Translations under genes and position numbers: made by a program
DNA from: a virus
Reading direction: 5' to 3' (one strand)
Length of the DNA stretch: 64,000 nucleotides
IMG/VR virus record: IMGVR_UViG_3300010430_000018
Location: 1-64,000 of that record
The notes under the pieces: model-generated
Databases searched by the model: none
What the model was told of the DNA's origin: nothing
Seen by the model: the letters and a program-made list of their open reading frames with translations, nothing else
In this document: positions 21,801 to 29,137 of the stretch, in pieces
Numbering within the stretch: the stretch's first letter is position 1
Layout: each line of letters begins with the position of its first letter

Positions 21801-23366
21801 CCACTAGATTTAACTAAAATTTATAGCAGTAATACATGGAATAGTACATATTTAAAGTTGTTTAAACAGCTTACTGATGAATTATTACCGGTAACATTTT
21901 TAAGTAGTTCACCTGTTTTTCAAGATATATTAGATAATGTAGTTGACAATATAGATACAAGGCCTACAACATTAAAAACAGAAGACGTGCAAAATATTGC
22001 ATTGGATCTTTTATCTTATCTTAATATAAAAGGTTATCAGTATAATCTTTTACAAAACGGGACGCTTAATGAAAAAGTATTAAGTAATGATTTAATATAT
22101 CCTAATTCAGATAGATCTATTGTTGATGTTATAAATGAAATAAAAGAAGTATTAGAATCAAAAAATGAATCAAATTTCTTTATTGATAATTTTGTTATAC
22201 CAGAATCTGCATCCGATGTAGGTAATAATTCAGGTCTTAATATAGCAATGGCTAATACATTTAGAAACTTATCTGCTCCACAAAAGGTGGATTTACAAAA
22301 TAGCTTTGCACAACTATATGGCTCTCTTGATACTAAAAATCAAGCTCAGACAATAATTAACTATATCATGGTTAAAGATGGGTTACAATTAAGATATGGT
22401 AGTTTATTAGAAGCAATTGCCCCATTTACAATAAATAAATTTTTATCCCATATTAATACTGTTGAACAAGCGGTTAGAGGAGATGTTTCTTTTGAATCTG
22501 TATTTGGGATATCTCAACAAGAGTTAACAAAAGAATTTACAGAAGGTTTTCTTGAGTCTAACATTAATGGATCAAAGCTTTGGACTTTTAAAAGGTCTAC
22601 AGTAACGGGAAGTTTAAAAAAGGGAGTTCAAGTAAAAGACAATGAAGTAACAGTAAACTGGATGGCAGTTGGTTTAAGTAGAGATGTTATACCAAACTAT
22701 GTTAGAATTGTTGATGTACAAGGTGTAATCAAAACATATAAGTTAGATTCAGAATCTAAAACATATAAGGAAATAGATCCGTTTGGTTCTAATCAACAAA
22801 CACATATTGGTTTTATGTTTGGACCTAGACCTACGTATAAAGAAGTAAGAGCTTTTGTAGATTCTAAAAATGGAACAACACAAAAAGATCCATCAGATTT
22901 TACAGTAGCAATAGATGATGCCGTAGCAATACAAGAGGAAATATTAAAAGCTGATAATGTAAATATTGAGGCAAATGAAAATAGTATTGAAGTACAACTT
23001 GATCCTGAAGCAACTATGACTAATGTTGCTGACACAGCATTACTGTTAGAGCAACTTGGGTTAAATCAAGATGCACAAGATCAAAGTGAATTAGAAGCAA
23101 ATGTTATTGATAATGTTGATACATCATTACCTGAAATAGATGAGGTGGAAAGCCTGATGACTTTAGATTTTGAAATGGAACTAGAAGAACAATTTCCAAC
23201 ACTTACTAATTTTTGGGATGCTAACATACAAGGAAATAAAGAAGCAATGGCATCTTTGAGAGAAAATAATATCCTATCTTTGGAAGACTTCATTGATGAA
23301 TATAATAACGGAATCTATGAAAATGAAGAAAGTTTCATAGATCAAATTAAAAAATGTAATTTATAA
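9813..23366 (+). CDS. Giant virion protein: metallopeptidase motif plus crAss-like RNA polymerase
   Basis: 4517 aa in one uninterrupted frame. Residues about 225-265 and 500-590 are hydrophobic and G/A-rich and could cross a membrane. A zinc-peptidase motif HEAFH is at 2093-2097, with acidic YYEEYLADEF about 60 residues later. Residues about 3170-3600 carry the marks I know from crAss-like virion RNA polymerases: KMSAFTLTPEY, then APLSAVKMK, then RIPSQDNHSAM, then GADFDIDKVF. Asp3575, 3577 and 3579 match the metal-binding NADFDGD loop of double-psi-barrel polymerases. The C-terminus is acidic. Characterised relatives are packaged and injected to transcribe early genes. This protein is about twice as long as the ~2200-aa enzyme of Cellulophaga phage phi14:2, suggesting fusion with ejection and protease regions. 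Residues 800-2000 are unassigned. Confidence 0.75.
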   Translation: MKEQGNTPLQTAVTSNQRETSVVPTGQFNFIPVEDMFEGPETQLAEVLATDPGAIANVGAYKADIDKYGIPAMASLGVARPSLATGLFDPVKQQNPPQDTYNTVKSILKAESAGPAADIVDPRFANIRQSNFLRYYEHPDFAQLGFTPYADMESYYNANSSIWDDMSRMRGEFGSLVGSGFSSVYRSIGDLFDDDNYFSAPDIESGMEFEDAMAVGNSSRGGALAFTNNLLLNSGYTFGIIGSIAVEELILAGATYLTGGATSGVLGVRSAMNAGRLVKNAKNFFNIKNMQASTRALMNQLKNYDAAKSFWQAAKSGGKVVGNILTPQTYSALKNFKTAKNATQNANNLAKAKAGFGGFYRDFRSVNLALAESKLEGGMVYNELVREGVAIQKKKTGNVTPEQMALIQNQAGEGAFYTTMTNAPLIFLSNQIVLGNAMGGFNRSLGKVFNDTFKKGLNGRLFKGKGVKDAATGKIKDVFEDAGSGIKGWWTKVKAGGVKGNTGMAIAATARYFAANVAEGLQEIGQEAIAVGTKGYYTTVMEDPLAGGVELQNDMILSGMGSQFSGQGVETFLSGFLMGGIVQGPQKLVFQGMPALYNRISDPKAYKEYQEQKKQYVADLVKVHNEAWNSTIDDPSGLFDPTKLNFLVQKQVAAAMKQNAFAQDRFGFTDENDFGKFQQLYTIFQNGTSQYFRSQLTDFMQMSDEELAQAFPNQKRDIKSGKARQRLQDLVNNIDKYETTFENNRDKFTNPYDRSQYDKGSRQYILEAIKEKAFEHATYLYMFTEDGFKRATERADSIYTNLSNDPLFEKMAANDITVLLDIDSINNEIGLLLQDIAVQDKDSKDGKKVIKQKTDKIKKLQAVQKILTAPENLTKDGSFDRRKINKLTTAFQDYVQFMAQSTNSFVDRSKIQEALKQMVDYHALKGRAKVYDKAIEYLNNPERLNEIVERQIEVNKNIYKSLSKIHKQQIEKYINIKEANTLMNKLFEAGYVGDPEQVRKFLLTGNVNELKNFYDEQGDIDPQLDKVKYDQIQRLLDTYRKMSEKTDDSGETTEQKSKDIEVQETKSNQEEILEEADIDVILPESNNTPLLRALLNRQYRKYAGTQTVLGEKVKSFEEWRNEEGLSWQNTFNALKKLWISGKLPVLDAQGNPVFGELTDEDIKSEKGFENWLKSREVLENDLVKEILQAAGIPLNEMYYTEPIESDPSTVTPAVGNEDDEIDPANPPKPSIFQLGATTDVLKIITINQQGQAEALYKLIDKKGNNVSSELLSQIGVTLNAFSDSGSAIAAMRELDKRAPDTTPFPFDGQMLFQGQLVYDKDGKEYRVISTPKFIQGGNLRLLPNNFEGKPITLQAGQFKNSYSIQEFKFDLLPTNVSRVNITDINKLYPHADTVNGQRDYSYADDRLNIILDNLTQEEINNLELVITSNKIVNNESSKYIVSGKEENPYVDIKQSKYSIGLAIPDGDTKTKINRILKENKIPLTDNENGVFAYIPNGNVTMQDAQRKTIKSLSNISREQALNTLFVSPELRNKLDPKQALDLARNNFALNALLVSYADGVMKSNVDINIVSLNDIPFGLGFVAQKGGMSYDNSSTRSLKDLRYEHADENGNYFIFDLKRKKGGARSVEFITSLEGSEGVKLSNKIKSRLEKDLMWDDIKNGTDRYIAIVQLPDGSYRPVNLKARTFNKSQRDNLAADLVNRAQKTKKENLDKDGKVKDLAYNTQFNEENIRGSVFISAKEGYNISLQVTPWGKLQLQLYNTDIGKQIGDTITIDIPAGNAKSFVSDSSINGYIQALINDFNNNADIAESGNKISNKNFRQSFPTQVSAADLIDATTTNVRPEVVLNNSARAIGDSSAIQAEIDKGNIKEDIIEVVEESNFTSEEAEFSLLDLSDPAFAEFAAKDFITLPSEYINHIVNKIVREGVDNLTPREVEVYNMRAATINVMVSKKGGEGSQPTQEVSKLEDIKQKLETLKAQLLEGVQPKERGKTLRTNEEYQKLLAQRKAIEKEANKIMSSSDLSLSDVEDIDIFTDWAASNLPSFINIADITTLGNNLKAGGVRVGAFVLGLNHVAGGQKVSGTIYTGATSPYKYHEAFHGVFRMLLSNEEITKYRSIARKEVRAKLRAEGKSFEKELEKFKNSADTYSNMTRKQLENEYYEEYLADEFEKFKINPKNTNTDASVKSLFTRIIEWIQGVFNSYSKNELRTLFENIDSGKFKGAQIANNEFTTALDVGTTIEANALIPHDSISKDDTLGFIYLDSDIADPLVRNISAMFLQRISKLNESYNPKEQMDSILDDFEFLYSIDNPINENKTDLQKQKLIEIQSAFDNYSDEIRNQSVKYINQISDKANEEEFQVEEFEDSTGLRTTSEYDKDASMIGGFRSLSSQLRAYIATTSVEATDYFGNTELTNGEPIIIAVDFVEAYNGLLKAVKNLTDPKQILQSMYFFGQDNSETAAVVRRILNDVGITEQQLLSDNSIPLEVNSPLLFQSILKGFENFRVDYLFNERDNAGNTIVYSASERDDTNSQLDRWSQGFISKRKQLLSNPNLKTELITLLAEIQSEIIPNSKGISSTKLKKDTKKYSEQLFNLSGIKISPLYLQYSMLYNRSNLNSDQRVFLDLNKNETPSLTHDLDGKPYKESSIALMSQLIQDNNDIFAVDQSGMDSRLKKMAVGNAPFDETIGASVFKNPNGDLVYAHQLPTYHLKKVAQLNNADSLEELLKSDPYLANNFLLNNAAFNQLSLESRLQIIRVAGNKIGDLLSTEEELNDSLQGVKQTSTYGDFTPQEFALNLINNYAGLLNSKSYKVSNVESLDDEGNKITTGLAPVLIRVMEASNTGDMINLPVIKTVEMVNGEAVLTEEAVDIYIDKIRTEFARINREANNATKTQEDILGYTDGRALTFFNTKTLMSEEQQTFLINAAIQAGNAGNVITLDDALAGTVTVAQQTGEVTNEVSGMTALREGVVDSLESRFQVFEQLIDELKIEDQISNQVKSGPIIAAGVSRTALVQSASLLNLNDNYRHNLKQIFFNDAINSYSINEILLGDQAVSLKDSVDQIKRAKMQNGAYYSAYSAITAPSHGVIHPVDDISLVTLEEPEDSGIDIADAQMYITTKAFRYMWFGFGKLTAAQAELINRIETGQTITSDSVFGNEATPEGYAKMQALLNSKKFVYGDGSTFLKMSAFTLTPEYTSIWDGDIKMWLPKPGLESLHNLRVKLEAIEKEKETIAIAAPLSAVKMKKQRVNSLEELADGNPFTKGYTTLDARFMGLQQLNPSNKLEQVDPTQIKQILTSEQNDNQFVPALNMTVGEIRTEYNKAVSERVTLRFKDKRNLIFSFDGAMDELSISQASGKVTPKLAAFLEFALSGLKASQSSSQILEFFSMTGGVPNYNLNNQITVRKFEQLFLSYFSKGVFSERTPGLGLTLVSDFGNKVYRRVFEIKDGIPIRSEIIRRAAWQGNENDLLNIDSLTQENIGPEGVVVLDRLRHGVMEYDANGEPTGQRYTEMMMPSHHKSVMDLIENTPSATMPEVISKMFGVRIPSQDNHSAMNIKWVDFMPVYFGSSAMFARELIEVSGADFDIDKVFAQFKDFYVKDGEFFEYGNKNTVEENYSDYIRYVNTNVSKSGTIYSEAYLTYDENLDAAKIENSLSESEEKAYYQFLTKQNIVTDAGLKEAGVKALQMLGLPITKAQYGEYVAKFGEPYAAPLNNKILDYKYALLGNDSVASGENPISYSPATLDILETTLSLLAEESKLFENRMLEENNDVDDLVGKILAFKANKGASIGAAVLPNLYLSLLTEYDIDLKSPISIDGVTYDSFKYTIEKKNEGNQRKQDTISSLITMATDNAKERLFSKLGLNRHALGLVSMMTSLSVPIRTSILLINNPVIQDLYSQALNKKDKFDPGIEKLVENKIKELVEDGSKSTLKVNDELLLNAINEPEGVSDQDTVSILSKFKEFMDLETFTNKMSAPTSLTKGLGKDIATVLDKKKDIQTLLDPKAPLDLTKIYSSNTWNSTYLKLFKQLTDELLPVTFLSSSPVFQDILDNVVDNIDTRPTTLKTEDVQNIALDLLSYLNIKGYQYNLLQNGTLNEKVLSNDLIYPNSDRSIVDVINEIKEVLESKNESNFFIDNFVIPESASDVGNNSGLNIAMANTFRNLSAPQKVDLQNSFAQLYGSLDTKNQAQTIINYIMVKDGLQLRYGSLLEAIAPFTINKFLSHINTVEQAVRGDVSFESVFGISQQELTKEFTEGFLESNINGSKLWTFKRSTVTGSLKKGVQVKDNEVTVNWMAVGLSRDVIPNYVRIVDVQGVIKTYKLDSESKTYKEIDPFGSNQQTHIGFMFGPRPTYKEVRAFVDSKNGTTQKDPSDFTVAIDDAVAIQEEILKADNVNIEANENSIEVQLDPEATMTNVADTALLLEQLGLNQDAQDQSELEANVIDNVDTSLPEIDEVESLMTLDFEMELEEQFPTLTNFWDANIQGNKEAMASLRENNILSLEDFIDEYNNGIYENEESFIDQIKKCNL

Positions 23367-23369
23367 GTC

Positions 23370-26300
23370 ATGGCTAGATGTCCTAACAAAAATACTGCAG
23401 AATATAAAGTATTACAGAATGTATACAAAACAGAGATTGCTACAAACAATGTTATAAATCAGTGGCAAGATCTTAATAATGTAGACATTTTTCCTACCGT
23501 GCTTGAAGCTGCTGATTTTGTAAGTAATCAAAAATTATTATTTGCTTTAAAACAAAGAAATTTTTCTGAAAGCCTATTAAATAATTTAAGAAGAGAAAGA
23601 ATAGGTCATAGCTTTCAAAATCAATTTTATATAAATAATTCAAATCCTAATACACAAGAGTATGATGAGTTTTATTTAAATAGTAATTTAAAAAGACTTA
23701 AAAGATATCTTTCTATAAATAATATTCCAGAAAATAGAGTAACTATTGAAAGAACACCACAATCATATAGAGTTATTGTAAATGAAGATATGTTTACAAC
23801 TAAAGATATGATTGAATCATCAAGGGCTTGGGATACCCCTAGAGCCAGAGCAGTTGTAATGCATCTTAAAAGAATGTTTCCTCAAGTCAATGTTCAAATG
23901 TTATCTGTATCTGATGCTGAGGCTATGTATAACGAAATGCCATCATGGAAAAAAAGCAATGTTCCTTTTGATAAGGTGAGATCTTTTTATGTAGACGGAA
24001 CAGCATATTTAATAAAAGGAAGAGTAACAAATGAAGTAGCAATAGAAGAAATGCTACATCCATTTATAGATGCAATTAAAGTAGATAATCAAACATTATT
24101 TGATAATTTATTAGCTGAAGCAAGAATTAATTTTCCAGAGATGGTACAAGAAATTACTGATTCATATAATAAAGAAAGACGCTTTAGTGAAACAGACAGA
24201 AATCTAGAGATAGTTACACAAGCATTAGCTAGACATTTTAGAGAAGAATATGAAACTACACCAACAAGTAGATTTTCAAATTTAATACAAGATGTGTTAG
24301 AGTGGTTTATGAATGTTATAAACAACTTAAATGAATATCTTACAGGGAGATCAGCACCGGTATCTGCAATAAATTCAGACACCAACTTTACTGATCTTGC
24401 TAAACTCTTAAATACCGAAGGCATTCAATTCAAACTTGAGAAAAGAGTAAATGGTAAAATTAGATATAACCTTTCTCCACAAAAGAAAAAGGCTTTAGAC
24501 ATACAAAGGAATTCAGCAAATGGTGTACAAAAAATTATACTAGATAAAATGTTTCATGTTGCACAGACAACAGAAACAGATATTGATTTTTTATCAGCAA
24601 ATCTAAAAGATACCTCTGATGGGTCAATTGTTATTCTTAATGAAAAAGATCATACATATTATAATATAAATACCGGTGAACAATATACTTCTGTCACTAC
24701 GGCTATAAAAGGTAAACTAAAAAATCAAGAAGATGTACAATTAAATCTTGACTTAGGTAATGATGTAGATGCTTTATTAGATGCTATTATTGCTGGTGAA
24801 GCTTTAGATAGTGTAAGTTTAAGTTTGCTTACACCTGAAATTGCTAATCAAGTATACAATCAATTAGAATCAAGTTTAAAATTTTTGATGCCTGAAGATT
24901 CAATAGCACTATCTCAAGTAGTTCTTTTTGATGATGCCACTAAAACAGCAGGTACAGTTGATTTAATGATTATTGACAAAAACGGTAAAATTAGAATATT
25001 AGATTTAAAGACAAGTAAGAATTCAATTCAATCTAAATACTTTAGACCAACAAAAGGTGGATCATTAACACTTAAAAAATATGATAAATCTTGGGATTTG
25101 AGTTCTGAAAGCTTACTATATCAGAAAGGAGTTCAATCATTATCTACTAGAGAGCAACATAATTTACAGGTTAACATCTACAGAAGGATGGCTGAAAATA
25201 TGGGGTATCAAGTATATGAAGGTGATTATGCAGCTGCAACTATACACTTTGTAGCAGATATAACTGGCAAAGGTAAAGATCAAAAGTTTGGTGGTAAGAT
25301 TCAAGCAGATGGTGTTGTGGATCACCCGCCTAGCCAGAACTTAGATATGGTAAATATGATTGTCCCTGAATCATTAGATTCTGCAAACAAAACAAAAAAG
25401 CTTGAAGAGGCTATTGCAGATCAATATAATGCACCATTTGTTCCAGAAGATCAATTTAAAAAAGATGAAGAAATAGCAGATAATATAGATATAAATGATT
25501 ATCCTGAATATAATACTATTTTAGGTGCATTAGAAACTTATAGAATTGGTTTGATCAAAAAGAGAGATGCTATTGATTCTGTAAGAAGTAGTGTCTTTAT
25601 GGATAGAAGTCAAAAGGATATGAAAGAAGATATTGCAAGTCATCTTGCATATATTGGGATTGCTATTGCAGAAGGTCCTGTATCTCAATCTCAGGCATAT
25701 TCAGCATTGTTAAGAGATGCTCTTAAACAAATTAAAGCATTTACAGAATATGTTGAAAATCCTGAAAATTTTGCTAAACCGGAGTTTATTACTTATGTAA
25801 ATAATTTTGACAGATTTATCAAAACATTTGAAGGTTTATATTCTATTGAAGAGTCTGGTGAATTAAATGCAACTCAAAGATCTTTACTATTATCACTACA
25901 ACTTTCTTTAAATAAACTAGCCGGTAGCCAAACTGATGGGGCAGGTATTATTAATGAAGCAGTATCTAACTTTGTTACTGAACAAGTAAGGCTTAATTCT
26001 AACAATGATTTTGGTGGTGTGGGTAGTGCATTTACTGAGCAAGATCTTATAGATCTAATAGAAGGCAATGGTGTTAAAGATATTGATACAGTTGCGTTAC
26101 AAACTAGAGACATGGCAACATCTCCAAAAGTTTTACTTGCTGTAATGGATAGATTATTCAAAGCTAAAAAACAAAGGTTGTTAGATAATATAGGATCTAG
26201 AAATGAGATATTAGCAAAAACATCAAATAAACTTCTTAAACTTTCACCTACTGATGATAGACAAAAGATTTATGATTTTATGCATGAATCTGATGGTAGA

Positions 26301-29042
26301 TACGTTAAACCCATTGGTCAACAGTATTATGATCTACAAGATGAATTACGTAGTGTACTTTACGACAATGAAGGTCATCCTTATGTTTATAATGATATTA
26401 CTGATTTAGATTCAGCATCACAAGAAGATATTAATTATAACATCAAGTTAGCAAATGATAAAAGAGCATTTAGTCAGTTTTTTGCTGCTGAGGCAAAAGA
26501 TGAAGATGGTAATTTAGTTGACGGAATGTACCATAGATACACATCAGAATTTAAAGAAGAAAGAAAAAAATATGAATATTGGACACCAGGTACAGAAAAT
26601 AATCCATATGGAACTTGGAGAAGAAAGAACTCAAGAACTATTTCAGATAAAGAGTATTCAATATATGAAGCAAAATATTATGATATAATTGACTACACCA
26701 AAGCACAACGTAATTCATTAGGTGAAGCAACTGGTATAGTAGTGCGTGGTCAAACATTTAGAGCTGTAAAAGAACAGTATAGAGATGTACGTTTAGAAAC
26801 CGCTGATGGTAGAGATATGGCTAGTGCTAAATACAGATCTATAATGAATCCTACAGATGCATTAGGACAAGCACAAAAAGAATTCTATGATATGTATATA
26901 GATATATATGAAAATGATTTATTAAAGAAGCTTCCCGTAGGCATTATGACACAAATGATGGGTAGAACTCCTTTGGTAAAGAATAATTTTATAGAGGATC
27001 TTAAAAAGCGCCCAAGCTTTTTTACAAGGGCATATGCAAAAACGATTGGTAATGAGGCCTGGAAAATATTCCAATCAACTTCACAACAACGAGGTATAGT
27101 AACTGATGAAAATGGAAACTTAATAAGTTCATTACCTATTTATTATGTTGGCAGACCAAGGCTTGAAGGTGAGTTAGAAGATATACAAAAACAAATAGTT
27201 ACTTTACAAGATAAGAAAAAGAAAGGTTTAATTGGACCATCTGCTTATTCTAAAGAACTTGCTGAACTAAAAGGTAAAGAGTCAAAACTACTTGCTCAAC
27301 CAGCAACAAATGAAATTAGCAGAGATCTTGGTGAATCATTAATGAAGTTTAGTGCTATGGCAGAAAACTATGAGGTGATGGGTACTATTGAAGATACTCT
27401 TCTTGCTTTTGTAAATGTAATTGAAAAAAGAGAATATCAACCCGCTGATCCTGCTATAACAACAGGGACAAGAATAGATGGTGCTTTTCAAGAAAGAGGT
27501 ATAATAAAAGGTGCAGACTCAAATATATTAAGGAAAGCAAAGAAGTGGATGTCTATGACCTATTATCAAGAAGATAGTATGAGTAAAGGGGCAGTAGATA
27601 AAATATCAGACGGATTAATTCAACTATCTTCATTATCTTATGTAGCATTTAACCCTTTTGGTAACTTTAATAACTACGTTATTGGTAGAATTAACAATAA
27701 TATAGAAATGCTTGGTTCAAGATTTTTTAGCAAAAAATCATATAGAAGAGCAACTTGGGAGTTTAACAAAAGAGCAGTTCCAGATTTAGTCCAAAGATCT
27801 TCTTATGTTGTTGGTGATTTAGGAGATGTACTAACTTTTGGGTTAGTTCCGGGATTACAAAATTCAACATATGATGCTAAGAAACCTAATAGTAAATATG
27901 AAGCATTTGTTGATATGTTTAGAATGATGGATAAAATGTCAGATCTACGTGAACAAACAACAGATACAAGCACTGGCAGGAGTTGGTTTTCTAAAGCAAG
28001 TGAATGGGGATATATACTTCAAGATGCTGCAGAATATAATGTTCAAACTAAAGTTGGTATGGCAATATTAATGGATACTCAACTTAAAAATAGTGAAACG
28101 GGTGAATCAATGTCTTTATATGATGCTTTTATATATGACTCTAAAACGCACAAAAATAAAATAAAAGATGGTTTTGATACTGTAATAAAAAGAAATGGAC
28201 AAGAGGTACCATATACTGATGAATTCAGATATGAAATAAGAAATGAAATAAGAGAGGTGAATAAACAAATTCATGGTAACTATGCAAAAGAAGATAGAGT
28301 TGTTATGCAAAGTACTACCATAGGTAAATTAGCTTTTCAATTTCATAAATGGGTTGCTCCAGCTATTAGAGCAAGATATCAAAGAGAATATTTTGATCAG
28401 AACTTAGGTTGGATGGAAGGAAGATATATATCTGCATTTAAGTTTTTAAATTATGTTAAGGGTGAGTTAGTAAAAGGTAATAAAGAATTTTCTAAATATG
28501 ATGAAGGTTTCTTAGAAGCCTATGGTTATACAGGTGAAGGTGGTAATTTAGACCAAAGAGCTAAAAATAAACTATATGGGTTTTATAGAAGTATGGGTGA
28601 GATAGGTATTATGTTATCTACTTTTGTTTTATCTCAAGTATTATCAAGTTTACTAGCCGGTGAAGATGATGATAGTGATACAACTAAAAGGTTAAAGAAT
28701 ATAATAAGATACCAGGCAGATAGAACTTATAAGGAACTTGTAATGTTTACACCATTACCTGATGGTTTAGAGCAGCAATATCAAATGTTTAAATCACCAA
28801 TAGCAGCAACAAGAACTATGGGTGAATTAGGTGAAGCAATATCATTAAGTATAACAACACCAATGGCGTATTTGTATTATAGTGATGAGGAGTTTAGAAC
28901 TAACTCTAATTATGTATATCAACAAAAACCTAGAAAAGGACAACTTAAAGTTTATAAAAACTGGAAAGATGTAATTCCTATTCTATATTCTATACAAAAG
29001 TATGATGCTTACTTAAGAATGAACAACTACTTCATTAAATAA
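23370..29042 (+). CDS. Giant virion cargo protein with PD-(D/E)XK nuclease domain
   Basis: 1890 aa, starting 3 bases after the giant gene. The opening MARCPNKNTAEYKVL resembles N-termini of helical cargo proteins in crAss-like phages. Around residue 224, VAIEEMLHPF looks like a zinc-peptidase helix whose first His is lost (EEMLH rather than HExxH). Residues about 420-550 look like a RecB/Cas4-type nuclease: DHTYYNINTGEQYTSVT, GTVDLMIID (Asp531) and ILDLKTSK (Asp545, Lys547). The C-terminal half is helical and ends with a hydrophobic segment (GIMLSTFVLSQVLSSLLAG) about 110 residues before the end. It may be injected and act on host or invading DNA; that is inference. Nuclease assignment is fairly firm, the remainder unassigned. 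Confidence 0.7.
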   Translation: MARCPNKNTAEYKVLQNVYKTEIATNNVINQWQDLNNVDIFPTVLEAADFVSNQKLLFALKQRNFSESLLNNLRRERIGHSFQNQFYINNSNPNTQEYDEFYLNSNLKRLKRYLSINNIPENRVTIERTPQSYRVIVNEDMFTTKDMIESSRAWDTPRARAVVMHLKRMFPQVNVQMLSVSDAEAMYNEMPSWKKSNVPFDKVRSFYVDGTAYLIKGRVTNEVAIEEMLHPFIDAIKVDNQTLFDNLLAEARINFPEMVQEITDSYNKERRFSETDRNLEIVTQALARHFREEYETTPTSRFSNLIQDVLEWFMNVINNLNEYLTGRSAPVSAINSDTNFTDLAKLLNTEGIQFKLEKRVNGKIRYNLSPQKKKALDIQRNSANGVQKIILDKMFHVAQTTETDIDFLSANLKDTSDGSIVILNEKDHTYYNINTGEQYTSVTTAIKGKLKNQEDVQLNLDLGNDVDALLDAIIAGEALDSVSLSLLTPEIANQVYNQLESSLKFLMPEDSIALSQVVLFDDATKTAGTVDLMIIDKNGKIRILDLKTSKNSIQSKYFRPTKGGSLTLKKYDKSWDLSSESLLYQKGVQSLSTREQHNLQVNIYRRMAENMGYQVYEGDYAAATIHFVADITGKGKDQKFGGKIQADGVVDHPPSQNLDMVNMIVPESLDSANKTKKLEEAIADQYNAPFVPEDQFKKDEEIADNIDINDYPEYNTILGALETYRIGLIKKRDAIDSVRSSVFMDRSQKDMKEDIASHLAYIGIAIAEGPVSQSQAYSALLRDALKQIKAFTEYVENPENFAKPEFITYVNNFDRFIKTFEGLYSIEESGELNATQRSLLLSLQLSLNKLAGSQTDGAGIINEAVSNFVTEQVRLNSNNDFGGVGSAFTEQDLIDLIEGNGVKDIDTVALQTRDMATSPKVLLAVMDRLFKAKKQRLLDNIGSRNEILAKTSNKLLKLSPTDDRQKIYDFMHESDGRYVKPIGQQYYDLQDELRSVLYDNEGHPYVYNDITDLDSASQEDINYNIKLANDKRAFSQFFAAEAKDEDGNLVDGMYHRYTSEFKEERKKYEYWTPGTENNPYGTWRRKNSRTISDKEYSIYEAKYYDIIDYTKAQRNSLGEATGIVVRGQTFRAVKEQYRDVRLETADGRDMASAKYRSIMNPTDALGQAQKEFYDMYIDIYENDLLKKLPVGIMTQMMGRTPLVKNNFIEDLKKRPSFFTRAYAKTIGNEAWKIFQSTSQQRGIVTDENGNLISSLPIYYVGRPRLEGELEDIQKQIVTLQDKKKKGLIGPSAYSKELAELKGKESKLLAQPATNEISRDLGESLMKFSAMAENYEVMGTIEDTLLAFVNVIEKREYQPADPAITTGTRIDGAFQERGIIKGADSNILRKAKKWMSMTYYQEDSMSKGAVDKISDGLIQLSSLSYVAFNPFGNFNNYVIGRINNNIEMLGSRFFSKKSYRRATWEFNKRAVPDLVQRSSYVVGDLGDVLTFGLVPGLQNSTYDAKKPNSKYEAFVDMFRMMDKMSDLREQTTDTSTGRSWFSKASEWGYILQDAAEYNVQTKVGMAILMDTQLKNSETGESMSLYDAFIYDSKTHKNKIKDGFDTVIKRNGQEVPYTDEFRYEIRNEIREVNKQIHGNYAKEDRVVMQSTTIGKLAFQFHKWVAPAIRARYQREYFDQNLGWMEGRYISAFKFLNYVKGELVKGNKEFSKYDEGFLEAYGYTGEGGNLDQRAKNKLYGFYRSMGEIGIMLSTFVLSQVLSSLLAGEDDDSDTTKRLKNIIRYQADRTYKELVMFTPLPDGLEQQYQMFKSPIAATRTMGELGEAISLSITTPMAYLYYSDEEFRTNSNYVYQQKPRKGQLKVYKNWKDVIPILYSIQKYDAYLRMNNYFIK

Positions 29043-29137
29043 GACAAATTTACAGTTAAAATGTTTTAATAACTGAGAGATATTCTCTATATTATAGTAT
29101 AAACCAACTGAATTTAAAATAATATTAATATTTAAAT

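Noticed and set aside
24089-24424. 111-codon leftward frame
   Set aside because: Antisense within the 1890-aa gene; composition follows from the sense strand.
29080-29100. GAGA/TCTC hairpin before the beta-barrel gene as a terminator
   Set aside because: Stem of 4 bp and no T-run; too weak to call.
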